DNA of 64,000 nt from Chryseobacterium sp. 39-10 (GCA_001898255.1 MKTK01000007.1:33177-97176); one strand, 5' to 3'; shown: positions 45,791 through 55,730, counted from the first letter of the stretch. Numbers and translations: made by a program. The notes: generated by a model not told the origin, from the letters alone.

Positions 45791-45798
45791 TATTTTTA
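45791..45798 (+). promoter_or_regulatory. Weak -7 box (TATTTTTA) upstream of the 1077-residue gene
   Basis: One mismatch to TAnnTTTG (A for G), 20 bp before the TTG start; supports that start. Confidence 0.35.
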
Positions 45799-45818
45799 CC
45801 ACACAGTTTATTGACAAC

Positions 45819-48800
45819 TTGACAAACAAATTATTTTCTTTATTTCTTTTCGTTTTAGCAATGACGATGGTTAATGCCCAGGTTTTTACGTGGGAAAACC
45901 CAAACTTTCCAAAAGATTCTTCAAAGCGCGATTCTATCCTTGCCGCAAAAATTGAGAAGGACTATTTCTCCAAAGATACCTTGGATTTTATCAGAACGCA
46001 AAATAAAATGATGGTAGAAGAAGGTGTTTTGGTAAAGAACACAAAATCACAAATTCTGGGCGATCTCAGTTCAAAGGGTTCTATTGTTCGAGGTATTACG
46101 TTTGGTAATAACCAGGGACAAAGTGTGCAAAGTTCGATGGATCTGCAGATCTCAGGAAAGCTCTCGAAAGATGTGTCGATACTCGCCAGCATTTCCGATC
46201 ACAATTTACCTATTCAAGCCGACGGCTACACCCAGACGCTTGAAGAGTTTGATAAAATCTATATTCAGCTCAACATTCGCGATCGCTCGATTCTACGCGC
46301 CGGACATCTCGATTTGAACGATAACCAGACCTATTTCTCAAAGTTTCAGCGCCGAAGTATGGGGCTTGAATTTCAAACGCAATTGGGCACCAACAACAAA
46401 ACTTTCGTGGACCTTTCCGCAGGTGTGGCAAGAAGTGAGTTTCACCGAATACGTTTTCAGGGCGCAGAAGGAAACCAAGGCCCTTATCGGCTGAATGGCA
46501 AAAACGGTGAACAATTCATCACCATCATTTCCGGATCGGAGCAGGTTTTTATTGACGGTATTTTGATGAAACGCGGTGAAAATCAGGATTACACCATTAA
46601 TTACAACACCGGAGAAGTTACCTTTACCAGCTTTCGGCCTATTTTTAAACAAAACTTCATCACCATTTCCTACAATTATACCAACAGAAATTACAATCGC
46701 TTTCTCATTACAGGCGGCATAAGACACGAACGTGAAAAAGCAAAGTTCGGGTTCAACTGGTTTCTTGAAAACGACAATAAAAACGCACCGCTTTCGCTGA
46801 ATCTTTCCAAAGAAGACGAGCAGATTTTAGCTGCAGCTGGCAACAATCCAGATTTAATGTATGCACCATCAGGAACCGTTTCCGAGTACGATGTCAATAA
46901 AATTCTCTACCGACTTGTGCAACACCAGAGTGGTCAGTACTATGAATTTTCCACTGATCAGCAACTGACGCTTTACCAAGTAGCATTTACTTACTTCGGA
47001 CAAAATATGGGCGATTACCGCCTTAAGCAAACCACGAACAATGGCCGGGTTTTCGAATATGTGGGTTATAACCTTGGCGACTATAAAGCAGTGCGTAAAT
47101 TGCCGGCGCCACAAAAAACACAGGTCTTCTCTGCCAATTCCGAAATCTTACTCAACAACGGTAAAATAGGGGCTGATGTGTCCTTGAGCAACTATGACCC
47201 GAATCTTTTTTCTTCCAGAGATAACGAGGAAAACATCGGCTTTGCGACCCGAATTTTTGGTTCCAAAACCTTTACTAAAAACAGCTGGAAAGGAACCCCC
47301 AATTTTGAATATCAGCATATCAGTTCTCGTTTTCATATTCTTGATCGCATAAATGATGTTGAATTTTCTAGGGATTTTAATCTTGCGCAGGAATTCAGTC
47401 AGAAAACGCAGAACCGTTTTATTCTGGGATTCCTCAATACGTGGAGCAACCAGTCGTTCCTGAACTACAGAATGAATCTGCTGGATGAGAAAGATTCTTA
47501 CCAAGGACTGAAAAATGATCTTGACTTTGGCTGGCTAAAAGGAAAGTTCAATACCAAAGGAAATTTTTCATACCTCGAAACCAAGGCAACCCTGCAAAAC
47601 ACCAAATTTGTGCGCGCTCAGCTCAGTACACAACTAACCGGAAAAAAAGGGAGTTGGGGAATGGGAGGAAGCTTAGAGCACAACCTGAAAAATTTTAACG
47701 ACACCAACCTGTTGGATGTCTCCAGCTACAGCTGGAAAGAAATCTTTATACAGAAAAAAATAGGCGACTCCGCAAGAACCAAGCTGCTGACCAAAGTTTA
47801 TTTTCGCGACAACGATTCAGTGCGCAACAATTCGCTGGAAAATATGAATCACATTTTGGGTATAATGGCAGAAAGCCAAATCATTAAAACCAGCAAAACA
47901 ACGCTAAATGCACTTGTGCACTACCGGAAGTTTTATTACCAACAGCAAGATTTTGCCAATCGGTTTAATCAGGATTTTGTCGTGGGAAATATTTTATTTA
48001 ACCAGCAACTGTTCCGCAACGGAATGCGTTTGCAGGCCTTTTATGAGCTGGGGAACGGCCAGGAAGCGCAGCGGGAATTTCAGTATTTGAAGGTGACCGA
48101 CGGACAAGGCGTATACAAATGGACCGATTACAACGGAGACGGCATACAACAACTCGACGAATTTGAGATCGCCGAATACGCAGATTTAGCGAAATACATC
48201 AGGGTTTACACCAATACAGTAAACTACATCCCAAGCAACAAAAACAAATTACAACTGGCCTTGTTTGTGAATCCTTCGATAGTATTTAACTCTGAAAACC
48301 GTTTCCTCAAGCGTTGGAACCTCAATCTCTCACTCAATTCGCAAAATTCATTCTTAAAAAAAGAAAAAGTATTGGTGGTGAATCCATTTGAGAAAAATGC
48401 AGATCAGATTCTTAAAAATCAAAACATACTTGCATCGGCACAATTTAACCCTACCGATCAATCGGGCTGGAATGGTAGTTACCGTTTTGTCGACAACCAA
48501 AATCTCATCAACGCCAACTATAGCAATGAAGAGCGCAAGCAGACTTCTCATTTCCTTACGATGGGATACTGGTTCAACAAGGATTTCCGTGTTGATTGGG
48601 AAAACTCCATTCACCATATCGTGAACTCATCGCAACTTTTTAAGACCAGAGATTACCTGCTTCGTAACTTGGAAACCAAGCCAAAAGCAACCTATAAAGT
48701 TACGGAATCGGTACAAGCAGAAGTGTCCTCGGCATTCAGAGAGAAAAAAAGGACTGATGGAGAAGAGTTACTTAAAACACTTGATGTTACTGGCAGCATA

Positions 48801-49052
48801 CAGTGGGATCGTAAGAAAACTTCGATAAGAGGAAGCTTTTCTTTTGTTAACAATGATTTCTCCGGAAATAGTTTTTCATTGGTGGGCAACCAGATGCTTG
48901 ACGGGCTGAAAGCGGGGAAAAATCAGGTTTGGAGTGTGTTTTTTCAGCAACAAATCAGTTCACTTATTCAGCTTAATGTGAATTATGAAGGAAGAAATTC
49001 TGGAGACCGAACGATTCACATCGGATCGATGCAGGTGAAAGCGAGTTTCTAA
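45819..49052 (+). CDS. Large outer-membrane-type beta protein of unknown function
   Basis: 1077 residues. The start is TTG at 45819: it alone gives a complete signal peptide (TNKLFSLFLFVLAMTMVNAQ, cleavage after NAQ), whereas the first ATGs lie inside the hydrophobic core. The mature protein is almost wholly amphipathic beta-strand, ending in a Phe (MQVKASF) as outer-membrane barrels do. Near residues 235-270 is an FIDGILMKRGENQDYTIN-YNTGEVTF motif shared with many large Bacteroidota surface proteins. At about residue 770 a calcium loop DYNGDGIQQLDE of EF-hand/dockerin type occurs. No plug, POTRA or sorting domain was recognised. Divergent from a T9SS cargo gene. Function unknown. Confidence 0.8.
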   Translation: MTNKLFSLFLFVLAMTMVNAQVFTWENPNFPKDSSKRDSILAAKIEKDYFSKDTLDFIRTQNKMMVEEGVLVKNTKSQILGDLSSKGSIVRGITFGNNQGQSVQSSMDLQISGKLSKDVSILASISDHNLPIQADGYTQTLEEFDKIYIQLNIRDRSILRAGHLDLNDNQTYFSKFQRRSMGLEFQTQLGTNNKTFVDLSAGVARSEFHRIRFQGAEGNQGPYRLNGKNGEQFITIISGSEQVFIDGILMKRGENQDYTINYNTGEVTFTSFRPIFKQNFITISYNYTNRNYNRFLITGGIRHEREKAKFGFNWFLENDNKNAPLSLNLSKEDEQILAAAGNNPDLMYAPSGTVSEYDVNKILYRLVQHQSGQYYEFSTDQQLTLYQVAFTYFGQNMGDYRLKQTTNNGRVFEYVGYNLGDYKAVRKLPAPQKTQVFSANSEILLNNGKIGADVSLSNYDPNLFSSRDNEENIGFATRIFGSKTFTKNSWKGTPNFEYQHISSRFHILDRINDVEFSRDFNLAQEFSQKTQNRFILGFLNTWSNQSFLNYRMNLLDEKDSYQGLKNDLDFGWLKGKFNTKGNFSYLETKATLQNTKFVRAQLSTQLTGKKGSWGMGGSLEHNLKNFNDTNLLDVSSYSWKEIFIQKKIGDSARTKLLTKVYFRDNDSVRNNSLENMNHILGIMAESQIIKTSKTTLNALVHYRKFYYQQQDFANRFNQDFVVGNILFNQQLFRNGMRLQAFYELGNGQEAQREFQYLKVTDGQGVYKWTDYNGDGIQQLDEFEIAEYADLAKYIRVYTNTVNYIPSNKNKLQLALFVNPSIVFNSENRFLKRWNLNLSLNSQNSFLKKEKVLVVNPFEKNADQILKNQNILASAQFNPTDQSGWNGSYRFVDNQNLINANYSNEERKQTSHFLTMGYWFNKDFRVDWENSIHHIVNSSQLFKTRDYLLRNLETKPKATYKVTESVQAEVSSAFREKKRTDGEELLKTLDVTGSIQWDRKKTSIRGSFSFVNNDFSGNSFSLVGNQMLDGLKAGKNQVWSVFFQQQISSLIQLNVNYEGRNSGDRTIHIGSMQVKASF

Positions 49053-49260
49053 AATTATTGGAGAATCCTTCCCATCGATCAACAGTTGCCCGTGATCTAT
49101 TCTGATTAAAATAGTGCAAGACCTGTTGCAATATTCTTTTAAAATTTCAACCATAGCAAAATACCTAGAACTACATTAGCAGTGCTGGACATCAATACTA
49201 ATCACCGTCAAATCAAAAGCATTCATCAACTTTTCTAGCAACATACTGTCCTTTGTAATA
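49053..49260. other. Intergenic stretch with no recognised feature
   Basis: Between the 1077-residue gene and the terminator of the convergent beta-helix gene. No ORF of interest, repeat or RNA seen. Confidence 0.5.
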
Positions 49261-49263
49261 ATG

Positions 49264-49295
49264 GTAAAAAAAAAGTCCGGCACAAAGCCGGACTT
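49264..49295 (-). terminator. Terminator of the beta-helix gene
   Basis: Perfect 9-bp stem AAGTCCGGC/GCCGGACTT; a run of nine T follows on the minus strand. Confidence 0.9.
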
Positions 49296-49318
49296 CACTG
49301 TTCAATTGATTAAATAGA

Positions 49319-52300
49319 TTATTTTTTAATCACTTTCACGGTATGTACATCTTTTCCTGATTTAACAGAGATGATATACACGCCTGAAGTTAAGCTTCTC
49401 ATATCCACAGAACCTGTGCCTGCGCTCAATGAAGTAGAAGAAACCTTCTGTCCGCTTACGTTGTAAACGTCAACGGCATCCACTTTGGTTGAACTCTTAA
49501 TGGTAACATAATCTACCACTGGGTTAGGATAAAGTCTGATTTCTTGTTTTGCACTTTCGTTTGTAGCAGCAGTAGTAGCGGTAAACTCATCAGCTCCCAT
49601 ATCTGGGGCAGTGGTGCTTCTTGTATCACCGTCAATGTCGATCAGTACCTCAGCAATTGGTGTCCCTTTACCATCTAGTGCGGTGTTGGCATCAGTAAGG
49701 TGAAGATCTGTTGGCGAAGCAAATACAGGGTTCACGTTCAGTGAGTGTGCATCTTTTCCGGTTGCAGTTTGCCAGTTGGCTAAGGTAGCTCTTGCAGATC
49801 CTAAATAACCAACATTTTCTGTACTGTAATAGTTATTGTAATCGATGTTGCTAAACACTGTGCTAGCAGCAGAACTATAGATTGCATAACGTTTCGAAGT
49901 GGTTTGCGAATTAACAAAAATGTTGTTTCTTAAATCAATTGCTCCGGCAGCAGTAATAGAACTATGAACATTAATTGCCGCTGACATCCCCGTAGAAGTA
50001 GTCTGATTGGTTGCCATATTCACAGTATTGTTATAGATCTTGTATCCAGAACTTGCGCCGTTGAAGGTGATTCCTACCCCATTATCCAGGTAAGAAGTAC
50101 CATTGTAACCGTAGTTAGCAACATCAGAGATAAAGTTATTCACGATGTTTGCCCCACCATTTGCAACAGTGGAATACCCATTGAGGTAAATACCAACAGC
50201 AGCATAACCGCCTGAATTGGAATTTTTAACATTAGTAATCTTATTCTTCGTAATGGCTACCCCACTGGTAGGTGCAGTAGAAGTTCCACCGATATGGATG
50301 GCAGAGGTTACAGAAGAAGAGGTCGATGAAATACCTGAAATGATATTGCCATCAATAACGTTATTTGAGTTTGGTGAAACACCTGTATTTCCTGAGGTAA
50401 CGTAGATTGCTGACACTGGAATGGAAGAGGTGGCACCCGAAAAACCAATACCACTCAAAGTGTTTCCACTAATGGTCGTATTTACTGTTCCGGTTGCTAA
50501 CCAAATCCCTCTCTTCTGATATGCAGTAGTAGAAAGGAAATTACCTATTGTATTGCCTTGTACAGATGCTCCATCTGCACCTTGTACGTAAACACCACCA
50601 AGAGTGATCGCATCTGCACCGCTGGTGGAAAGATCGTTTCCTTTAACTGTAATTGTTCCGTTTCCTGCTCCGATTACAGCGTTAGCAAAGATACCCATGT
50701 AAGCTTTCTTAACAGTGTTGTTCTCAATTGTGATATTATTGAAAAGTCCCGCAGTACCATCATTCTTATTCACAACAACTGCACTTGAAGTATTTGCACC
50801 ATTGGTAATAATTGTATTCTTCAATGTGTTGTTTGAAATCGCTGCTGCACCGCTGCTAAATCTCACAACCTGTGGACCTGTGGTACTCAAGTTGGTAATA
50901 GAAAGACTCTTATCTGTTCCGCCAGAAAGTGAACCATCAATCGTTACATTGCTGGCATCCACTGTTCGGATCAATGCATTGCTGGCGATTGTACCCGAAA
51001 TAACTCTTGCAGCACCGCTTGGCTTGATGGTTACGGCATAACCACCCACCACTTCATTCAGGGCATTTGCGCCGTCTTCTGCAGTTAAGTCTTCAATAAT
51101 ATTGAAGGTTACATTCCCTGTTGCACCTGAAGCATTAAGGTCTTCGAATGCGCCACCTGCATTTGTAAGTGAAGCGTAATCGCCTCCTGTACCTACGGTA
51201 TAAGTACCATTTAAAGCAGCTTTAAATTCATCAGCTCCCATATCTGGTGCTGTAGCACTTCTAGGCGTACCATCAATATCAACGGTTACATCTGCCAAAG
51301 GCGTACCTTTACCATCCAAAGCAGCATTTACATTGGTAAGGTGAAGATCAGTGGTCGATACAAATACCGGGTTAACATTTAATGAATGTGTATTTCCACC
51401 AAATCCTGACTGCACATCAGCTAACGTAGCTTTGTCAGAAGTGATGTATGCCAAGTTAGGACCAGTTGTTGAGTAATTGTTATAATCGATTGTAGCAAAC
51501 ACAGTTTTAGCCGCACCAGAATAGATTGCATAACGAGGTCCAGAATTCGTTTGGTTATTTACAAAAATATTATCCTGAACATCTAATGCACCGGCACCTG
51601 TTACTGTACTTAGGATATTTAATGCAGCTGGTTTACCTACATTGGTTTGGTTAGTGTTTAATACAACGGTGTTATTATATACCTTAATTCCCGTACCTGT
51701 GTTACCGATAACAATTCCCGAACCGTTGTCAGCCACACCTCCAAGTGCGTAACCCACACTGCGAACGTTACTCACAAAGTTATTGGAAATAAGAACATTC
51801 GACGAGCTCGCAACTGCGTTGGAATAAATTCCATTTGATCCGTACCCTGTAGTGTTGGTATTGGATACATCGTCAATCTGATTGGCAGTTACCACAACAT
51901 TATTAAGAGCAACACCAATTAGAATACCAGATGAAGTAGAAGTGGTTGATGTTGTTATCCCTGAGATTTTATTATTGGCAATAAGAACATTTTTTGCATT
52001 TTGAACAGCAACTCCTCTAAAACCCATTCCTTCCCCTGCAGTAGAGGAGCCGATGGTGTTGTTTCTAACAATCATACCATCATCCTGATTAGTTGATAGA
52101 CCCACAGCAAAAATGGCATTCTGAGCTCTGTTAAAAACATTATTTTCTATGGTCACATAATTATTAGGATTGGTTCCAGCACTTCCCAAAGTTGGGCCTG
52201 AAACAAGAACCCCAGCGATGGTGGCACTTGGATTGAGTCCTAAAATTTTGGTGTTTTTCAGGGTAACATAATCTGAACCATAAGTAGCGGTACTTGCTAC

Positions 52301-52891
52301 CCACACGATTACAGGTGAACTTGTAGAGGCAGTTCCATTTAAAGTAAGATCTGTCGAATTAGAACCATTGTTACTTCCATCAATAGTCACATAATCTGCT
52401 CCATTAATTTTTAGTAATAATGGCGCATCACCGCTGATCACAGGAGTAACACCTGCAGCTGGCTTAATGGTTAATGTATTGGTTGCACTAGATCCTGCGT
52501 TCGCCTCAATTACAATAGGAAAAGTTTCTGCGGTATAAGCAGCATCCGTAAGGGTAAATGAAACAGGACCGGTTATTGCTGCAGAATTAAAATCAGCAAC
52601 GGCAGCTGTAAGTGTTTGATAATCACCTGATGTACCTACGGTGTAATTTCCCGATAATGCCACGGCTTTCGCTGCTTTATTTAAGGAATAACCGCTGGAC
52701 GCAGCAGGTTGCACAAGTGCATGAGTAGATAATTTAGCCAAGCCCGATTGATCCTCCGAGACTCTCGCGCTCTGAGCATGTGAAAAACTCACAGCTCCTC
52801 CCATCAATAAAAGCGCAAAAGCTTTCGTAATAGGACCTCTGAAATACGATTTTCTTATCGTGATTTCAGAAACAATAGAAATTTGATTCAT
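49319..52891 (-). CDS. Secreted right-handed parallel beta-helix protein with T9SS sorting domain
   Basis: 1190 residues. An extended signal region of about 40 residues ends at SFSHAQ. Two homologous modules follow, each opening with GxYTVGTxGDY and closing with APDMGADEF: roughly residues 75-555 and 565-1100. Each contains many short NNxI/IxNNxI beta-helix coils (for example VTIENNVFNRA), the pattern of pectate-lyase-like surface proteins. The last ~75 residues (IRLYPNPVVDYVTIKSS to VKVIKK) are a type A T9SS domain. No catalytic residues recognised, so it may be an adhesin or polysaccharide-active protein. The internal duplication is clear. Confidence 0.88.
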   Translation of the reverse strand: MNQISIVSEITIRKSYFRGPITKAFALLLMGGAVSFSHAQSARVSEDQSGLAKLSTHALVQPAASSGYSLNKAAKAVALSGNYTVGTSGDYQTLTAAVADFNSAAITGPVSFTLTDAAYTAETFPIVIEANAGSSATNTLTIKPAAGVTPVISGDAPLLLKINGADYVTIDGSNNGSNSTDLTLNGTASTSSPVIVWVASTATYGSDYVTLKNTKILGLNPSATIAGVLVSGPTLGSAGTNPNNYVTIENNVFNRAQNAIFAVGLSTNQDDGMIVRNNTIGSSTAGEGMGFRGVAVQNAKNVLIANNKISGITTSTTSTSSGILIGVALNNVVVTANQIDDVSNTNTTGYGSNGIYSNAVASSSNVLISNNFVSNVRSVGYALGGVADNGSGIVIGNTGTGIKVYNNTVVLNTNQTNVGKPAALNILSTVTGAGALDVQDNIFVNNQTNSGPRYAIYSGAAKTVFATIDYNNYSTTGPNLAYITSDKATLADVQSGFGGNTHSLNVNPVFVSTTDLHLTNVNAALDGKGTPLADVTVDIDGTPRSATAPDMGADEFKAALNGTYTVGTGGDYASLTNAGGAFEDLNASGATGNVTFNIIEDLTAEDGANALNEVVGGYAVTIKPSGAARVISGTIASNALIRTVDASNVTIDGSLSGGTDKSLSITNLSTTGPQVVRFSSGAAAISNNTLKNTIITNGANTSSAVVVNKNDGTAGLFNNITIENNTVKKAYMGIFANAVIGAGNGTITVKGNDLSTSGADAITLGGVYVQGADGASVQGNTIGNFLSTTAYQKRGIWLATGTVNTTISGNTLSGIGFSGATSSIPVSAIYVTSGNTGVSPNSNNVIDGNIISGISSTSSSVTSAIHIGGTSTAPTSGVAITKNKITNVKNSNSGGYAAVGIYLNGYSTVANGGANIVNNFISDVANYGYNGTSYLDNGVGITFNGASSGYKIYNNTVNMATNQTTSTGMSAAINVHSSITAAGAIDLRNNIFVNSQTTSKRYAIYSSAASTVFSNIDYNNYYSTENVGYLGSARATLANWQTATGKDAHSLNVNPVFASPTDLHLTDANTALDGKGTPIAEVLIDIDGDTRSTTAPDMGADEFTATTAATNESAKQEIRLYPNPVVDYVTIKSSTKVDAVDVYNVSGQKVSSTSLSAGTGSVDMRSLTSGVYIISVKSGKDVHTVKVIKK

Positions 52892-52920
52892 AATTTAAAA
52901 GTTTAATGATAAATAGTCAT

Positions 52921-52928
52921 CAAACCTA
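52921..52928 (-). promoter_or_regulatory. -7 box (TAGGTTTG) of the beta-helix gene
   Basis: Exact TAnnTTTG on the minus strand, 29 bp before the ATG. The rest of the 212-bp gap to namZ shows nothing recognised. Confidence 0.45.
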
Positions 52929-53103
52929 ATACTTTCCTCCAAATTACGCAAGCGTTATTTTAACATACTTTAAAAATTGATGAACTATTTTTGCAAGGAA
53001 AGAGAGGGAGCAATCGTAATCAATTAATCCACAACCCATTACAAATAAAACAAAATTGATGGTTGTTTTTACTTTTTTTGAATTTTATCCATAGTTTTCT
53101 GCA

Positions 53104-54300
53104 TTAGTCTTCATAGATAACATATTTTTCACGAATTTTTTGAAAAACATCCAAATCTTTCTTCCAAGAAGCCCTCACTTCTTCCACTGATTTTCCGGTG
53201 ATAAGCTGACGTCTTAATTCATCATTTCCCGCAAGCTTATCAAAGAACAAATTGCTTAGAAAAAAATCTTGCTTGCTGTTTTTATAATGATGATAAGCGC
53301 TCCACAACCAATTCAGATTAATAGCGCTTAATTCTTCCGGAAATGCAGACAGATTTTCACCATAACAGCGCTTGCCATTCAAGAAAGGATCTTTCGCTCC
53401 CACTGCTGGTTTAGGAGTAAATTGAAAAGGCAACCCCTTAGTCCACGGACTGCCATATATTTGAAAAGGCAAAGCGGTTCCCCGCCCCACGGAAACCTGA
53501 GTTCCCTCAAAAAAACATAAGCTGGGATAAAGGTTTATGGCCTTGTCATTGGGTAAATTGGGCGAAGGTTTCTCAACCACGCCATGCCGTTGGGTTTTAT
53601 GGTAATTCAACATAGGAATAAGGGTGTATCGTGCCACAACACCATTTTTCAACCACTTTTCACCGTTCACCATTTTCCCATATTCGCCGATGGTAAGACC
53701 GTAAACCACCGGTACAGGATGCATACCGACAAAACTTTTCCAAGGGTCTTTTAGCACTGGTCCGTCGATGTAACCATCATGTGGATTTGGCCGATCCAGT
53801 ACAATGACTTCAATGCCATTTTCCGCAGCGGCTTCCATCACATACGTTAATGTGGATATATAGGTATAGAACCGAACACCAACATCCTGGATATCAAATA
53901 AAATAACATCCGTTCCTTTCAACTGCTGTGCTGTGGGCTTCTTATTGCTGCCATACAGCGAAACAATAGGAATTCCCGTTTTCGAATCGCGACCGTTACT
54001 GACGTGTTCACCAGCATCTGCCTCACCTCGAAAACCATGTTCAGGGGCAAAAATAGTTCTAATGACGATGCTATTCTTCACCAGAAAATCAACTAGAAAA
54101 GTACGATCATGAAGCAAACCAGTTGGGTTGGTCACCACCGCAATGTTTTTGTTCTTAAGAAGCGGTATGTAGAGTTCCGGGCGATCTGCACCAGTTTTAA
54201 AACAATACCCATCAACATTTTGTGCAAAACACAATGGTGAGAGCGCTAAATAAATGAGCAAAATCAGAAATAAATCTTTATTTTTGGACTTTAAATTCAT
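53104..54300 (-). CDS. namZ: Exo-beta-N-acetylmuramidase NamZ family protein (DUF1343)
   Basis: 398 residues with signal peptide ending SPLCFAQ. The DUF1343 domain fills the rest: NPTGLLHDRT, APEHGFRGEADAGE (acidic catalytic-type residues), DIQDVGVRFYTYISTL and LDRPNPHDG are its conserved blocks. In studied members the enzyme releases MurNAc from the non-reducing end of peptidoglycan fragments in the periplasm, for cell-wall recycling. Its start codon is three bases from that of the divergent ABC permease gene. Confidence 0.9.
   Translation of the reverse strand: MNLKSKNKDLFLILLIYLALSPLCFAQNVDGYCFKTGADRPELYIPLLKNKNIAVVTNPTGLLHDRTFLVDFLVKNSIVIRTIFAPEHGFRGEADAGEHVSNGRDSKTGIPIVSLYGSNKKPTAQQLKGTDVILFDIQDVGVRFYTYISTLTYVMEAAAENGIEVIVLDRPNPHDGYIDGPVLKDPWKSFVGMHPVPVVYGLTIGEYGKMVNGEKWLKNGVVARYTLIPMLNYHKTQRHGVVEKPSPNLPNDKAINLYPSLCFFEGTQVSVGRGTALPFQIYGSPWTKGLPFQFTPKPAVGAKDPFLNGKRCYGENLSAFPEELSAINLNWLWSAYHHYKNSKQDFFLSNLFFDKLAGNDELRRQLITGKSVEEVRASWKKDLDVFQKIREKYVIYED
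54279..54286 (+). promoter_or_regulatory. -7 box (TATTTTTG) of the ABC permease gene, inside namZ
   Basis: Exact TAnnTTTG lying within the first codons of namZ, 17 bp before the TTG start of the permease gene. No -33 TTG at the standard distance. Confidence 0.5.
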
Positions 54301-54303
54301 CGA

Positions 54304-55533
54304 TTGAAATTTCCGTTATACTTTTCTAAAAAAATTGCTTTTTCCAAAGATAACAAAAATAATCTGTCACGGATTATTGTGTTTATCGGCCGGCTTTCGG
54401 TGTCGCTGGGTGTTATTGTTTCGTTGATTACGGTTTCCACAGGTTTAGGTTCCAAAAGAGCAATCAAGGAACGAATGGCCGATTTTTCAGGACACGTTTC
54501 CATCAGATCTAAACAATCAAACAACTCGTACAACTCCTCGATGCTGGATTTGCAAGGATTGCAGCTCGACAAAATAAAGGCGCTGCCTGATGTGGCTGGA
54601 ACCCAGAAGTATGTTTCGGCAAGCGGAATCCTGCGCAATGAATATAATTTTTCCGGAATTATCTTTAAAGGAATTGGACCTGATTTTGACCACGAACGAT
54701 TCAAAAAATTCATGGTGGAGGGAGAAACACCCCACATCAAGGAAGGCGTGCTTAATCCCGGAATCTGCATCTCCACTAAAATTGCAAATGACCTGCATTT
54801 AAAAGTAAAAGACAGCATCGTCGCCATTTTCTCCCGAGAAGACCAGAAACCACTTTACAGAAAGTTTGTGGTGGTGGGCATTTACAAAACCGACATTAAA
54901 CTGATTGACGAGCTGTTTGTGATTGGCGGAATTAATCATGCCAGAAAAATACTGGGATTTAGCGATGGTAACATTGGCGGAATCGACGTTTTCCTAAAAG
55001 ATATTAACGATATTGATTCGGATGCACCATTAATTGACAAACTGGTGGGTTACCGCAATTACACGGTAAAAGCCACGGATGAGTATCCTCAGATTATGGA
55101 TTTTATTGCAATTTTCGACACCAATATTGCCCTTATTATCACCATTATGCTTCTGGTGGTAATTATTAATATCATCATGGTATTGCTGATTTTGATTATT
55201 GAGCGAACCAACTCCATCGGTGTGCTCAAAACACTGGGGGCAAGTAACAGGCAAATTCGTGCTATTTTCATTAATTATACTTTAATCATCATGGTTCCCG
55301 GACTTGTTTTTGGGAATTTAATAGGCATCGGCCTTTTGCTGGTACAGCAATATTTTGGCATCATTACGCTGAATCCTGAAAATTATTACCTGAGTACCGT
55401 TCCCGTGGATCTGAACCCGCTATACATTGTTGCCATTTCGCTTGGCATATTGGTGGTTTCGGGTATCTCATTAATTCTGCCGAGCTACCTCATCAGTAAA
55501 ATTTCTCCTGTTAAGGCCATTAAATATAGTTAG
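54304..55533 (+). CDS. ABC transporter permease (FtsX/LolC-E family)
   Basis: 409 residues. Start is TTG at 54304 (KFPLYFSKKIAFSKDNKNN follows); an in-frame stop at 54292-54294 rules out any upstream ATG. Topology is one N-terminal helix (~25-45), a ~220-residue periplasmic MacB-like domain, then three C-terminal helices (~275-300, 320-350, 375-400), as in LolC/LolE. ERTNSIGVLKTLGAS is the conserved cytoplasmic coupling segment. It may release lipoproteins from the inner membrane, with an ATPase encoded elsewhere. Divergent from namZ. Confidence 0.88.
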   Translation: MKFPLYFSKKIAFSKDNKNNLSRIIVFIGRLSVSLGVIVSLITVSTGLGSKRAIKERMADFSGHVSIRSKQSNNSYNSSMLDLQGLQLDKIKALPDVAGTQKYVSASGILRNEYNFSGIIFKGIGPDFDHERFKKFMVEGETPHIKEGVLNPGICISTKIANDLHLKVKDSIVAIFSREDQKPLYRKFVVVGIYKTDIKLIDELFVIGGINHARKILGFSDGNIGGIDVFLKDINDIDSDAPLIDKLVGYRNYTVKATDEYPQIMDFIAIFDTNIALIITIMLLVVIINIIMVLLILIIERTNSIGVLKTLGASNRQIRAIFINYTLIIMVPGLVFGNLIGIGLLLVQQYFGIITLNPENYYLSTVPVDLNPLYIVAISLGILVVSGISLILPSYLISKISPVKAIKYS

Positions 55534-55650
55534 GAGAAGTTCTACTTTATGTCCTAAAAAGGGAAGTATGAAGGTGAGCCCGACAACTCCCCATCTCATG
55601 TTGCTTACTTTAATTTTGAACTCGAAGCTCTACTCAATAAACACACTGCA

Positions 55651-55730
55651 CCCCGGCTTGAACGGAGCTCTTTTTCCCTGCACAAGCAGGGAAAAAAGCG
55701 GGAGTGGAAGACGGAAAAAGGTGCCCAAAT
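55651..55730. other. GC-rich structured intergenic element
   Basis: In the 240-bp gap before the symporter gene. TTTTTCCCTG (55671-55680) and CAGGGAAAAA (55687-55696) form a perfect 10-bp stem, extended by GCT/AGC with a bulge; CCCCGGCTTGAACGGAGCTC precedes and GCGGGAGTGGAAGACGG follows. The stem is not followed by a T run on either strand, so it is not an ordinary terminator. It ends just before the TATATTTG promoter box and may be a dispersed repeat. Confidence 0.45.

Noticed and set aside
55671..55696. Hairpin after the ABC permease gene as a terminator
   Set aside because: The stem is not followed by a T run on either strand; the T and A tracts are inside the stem.
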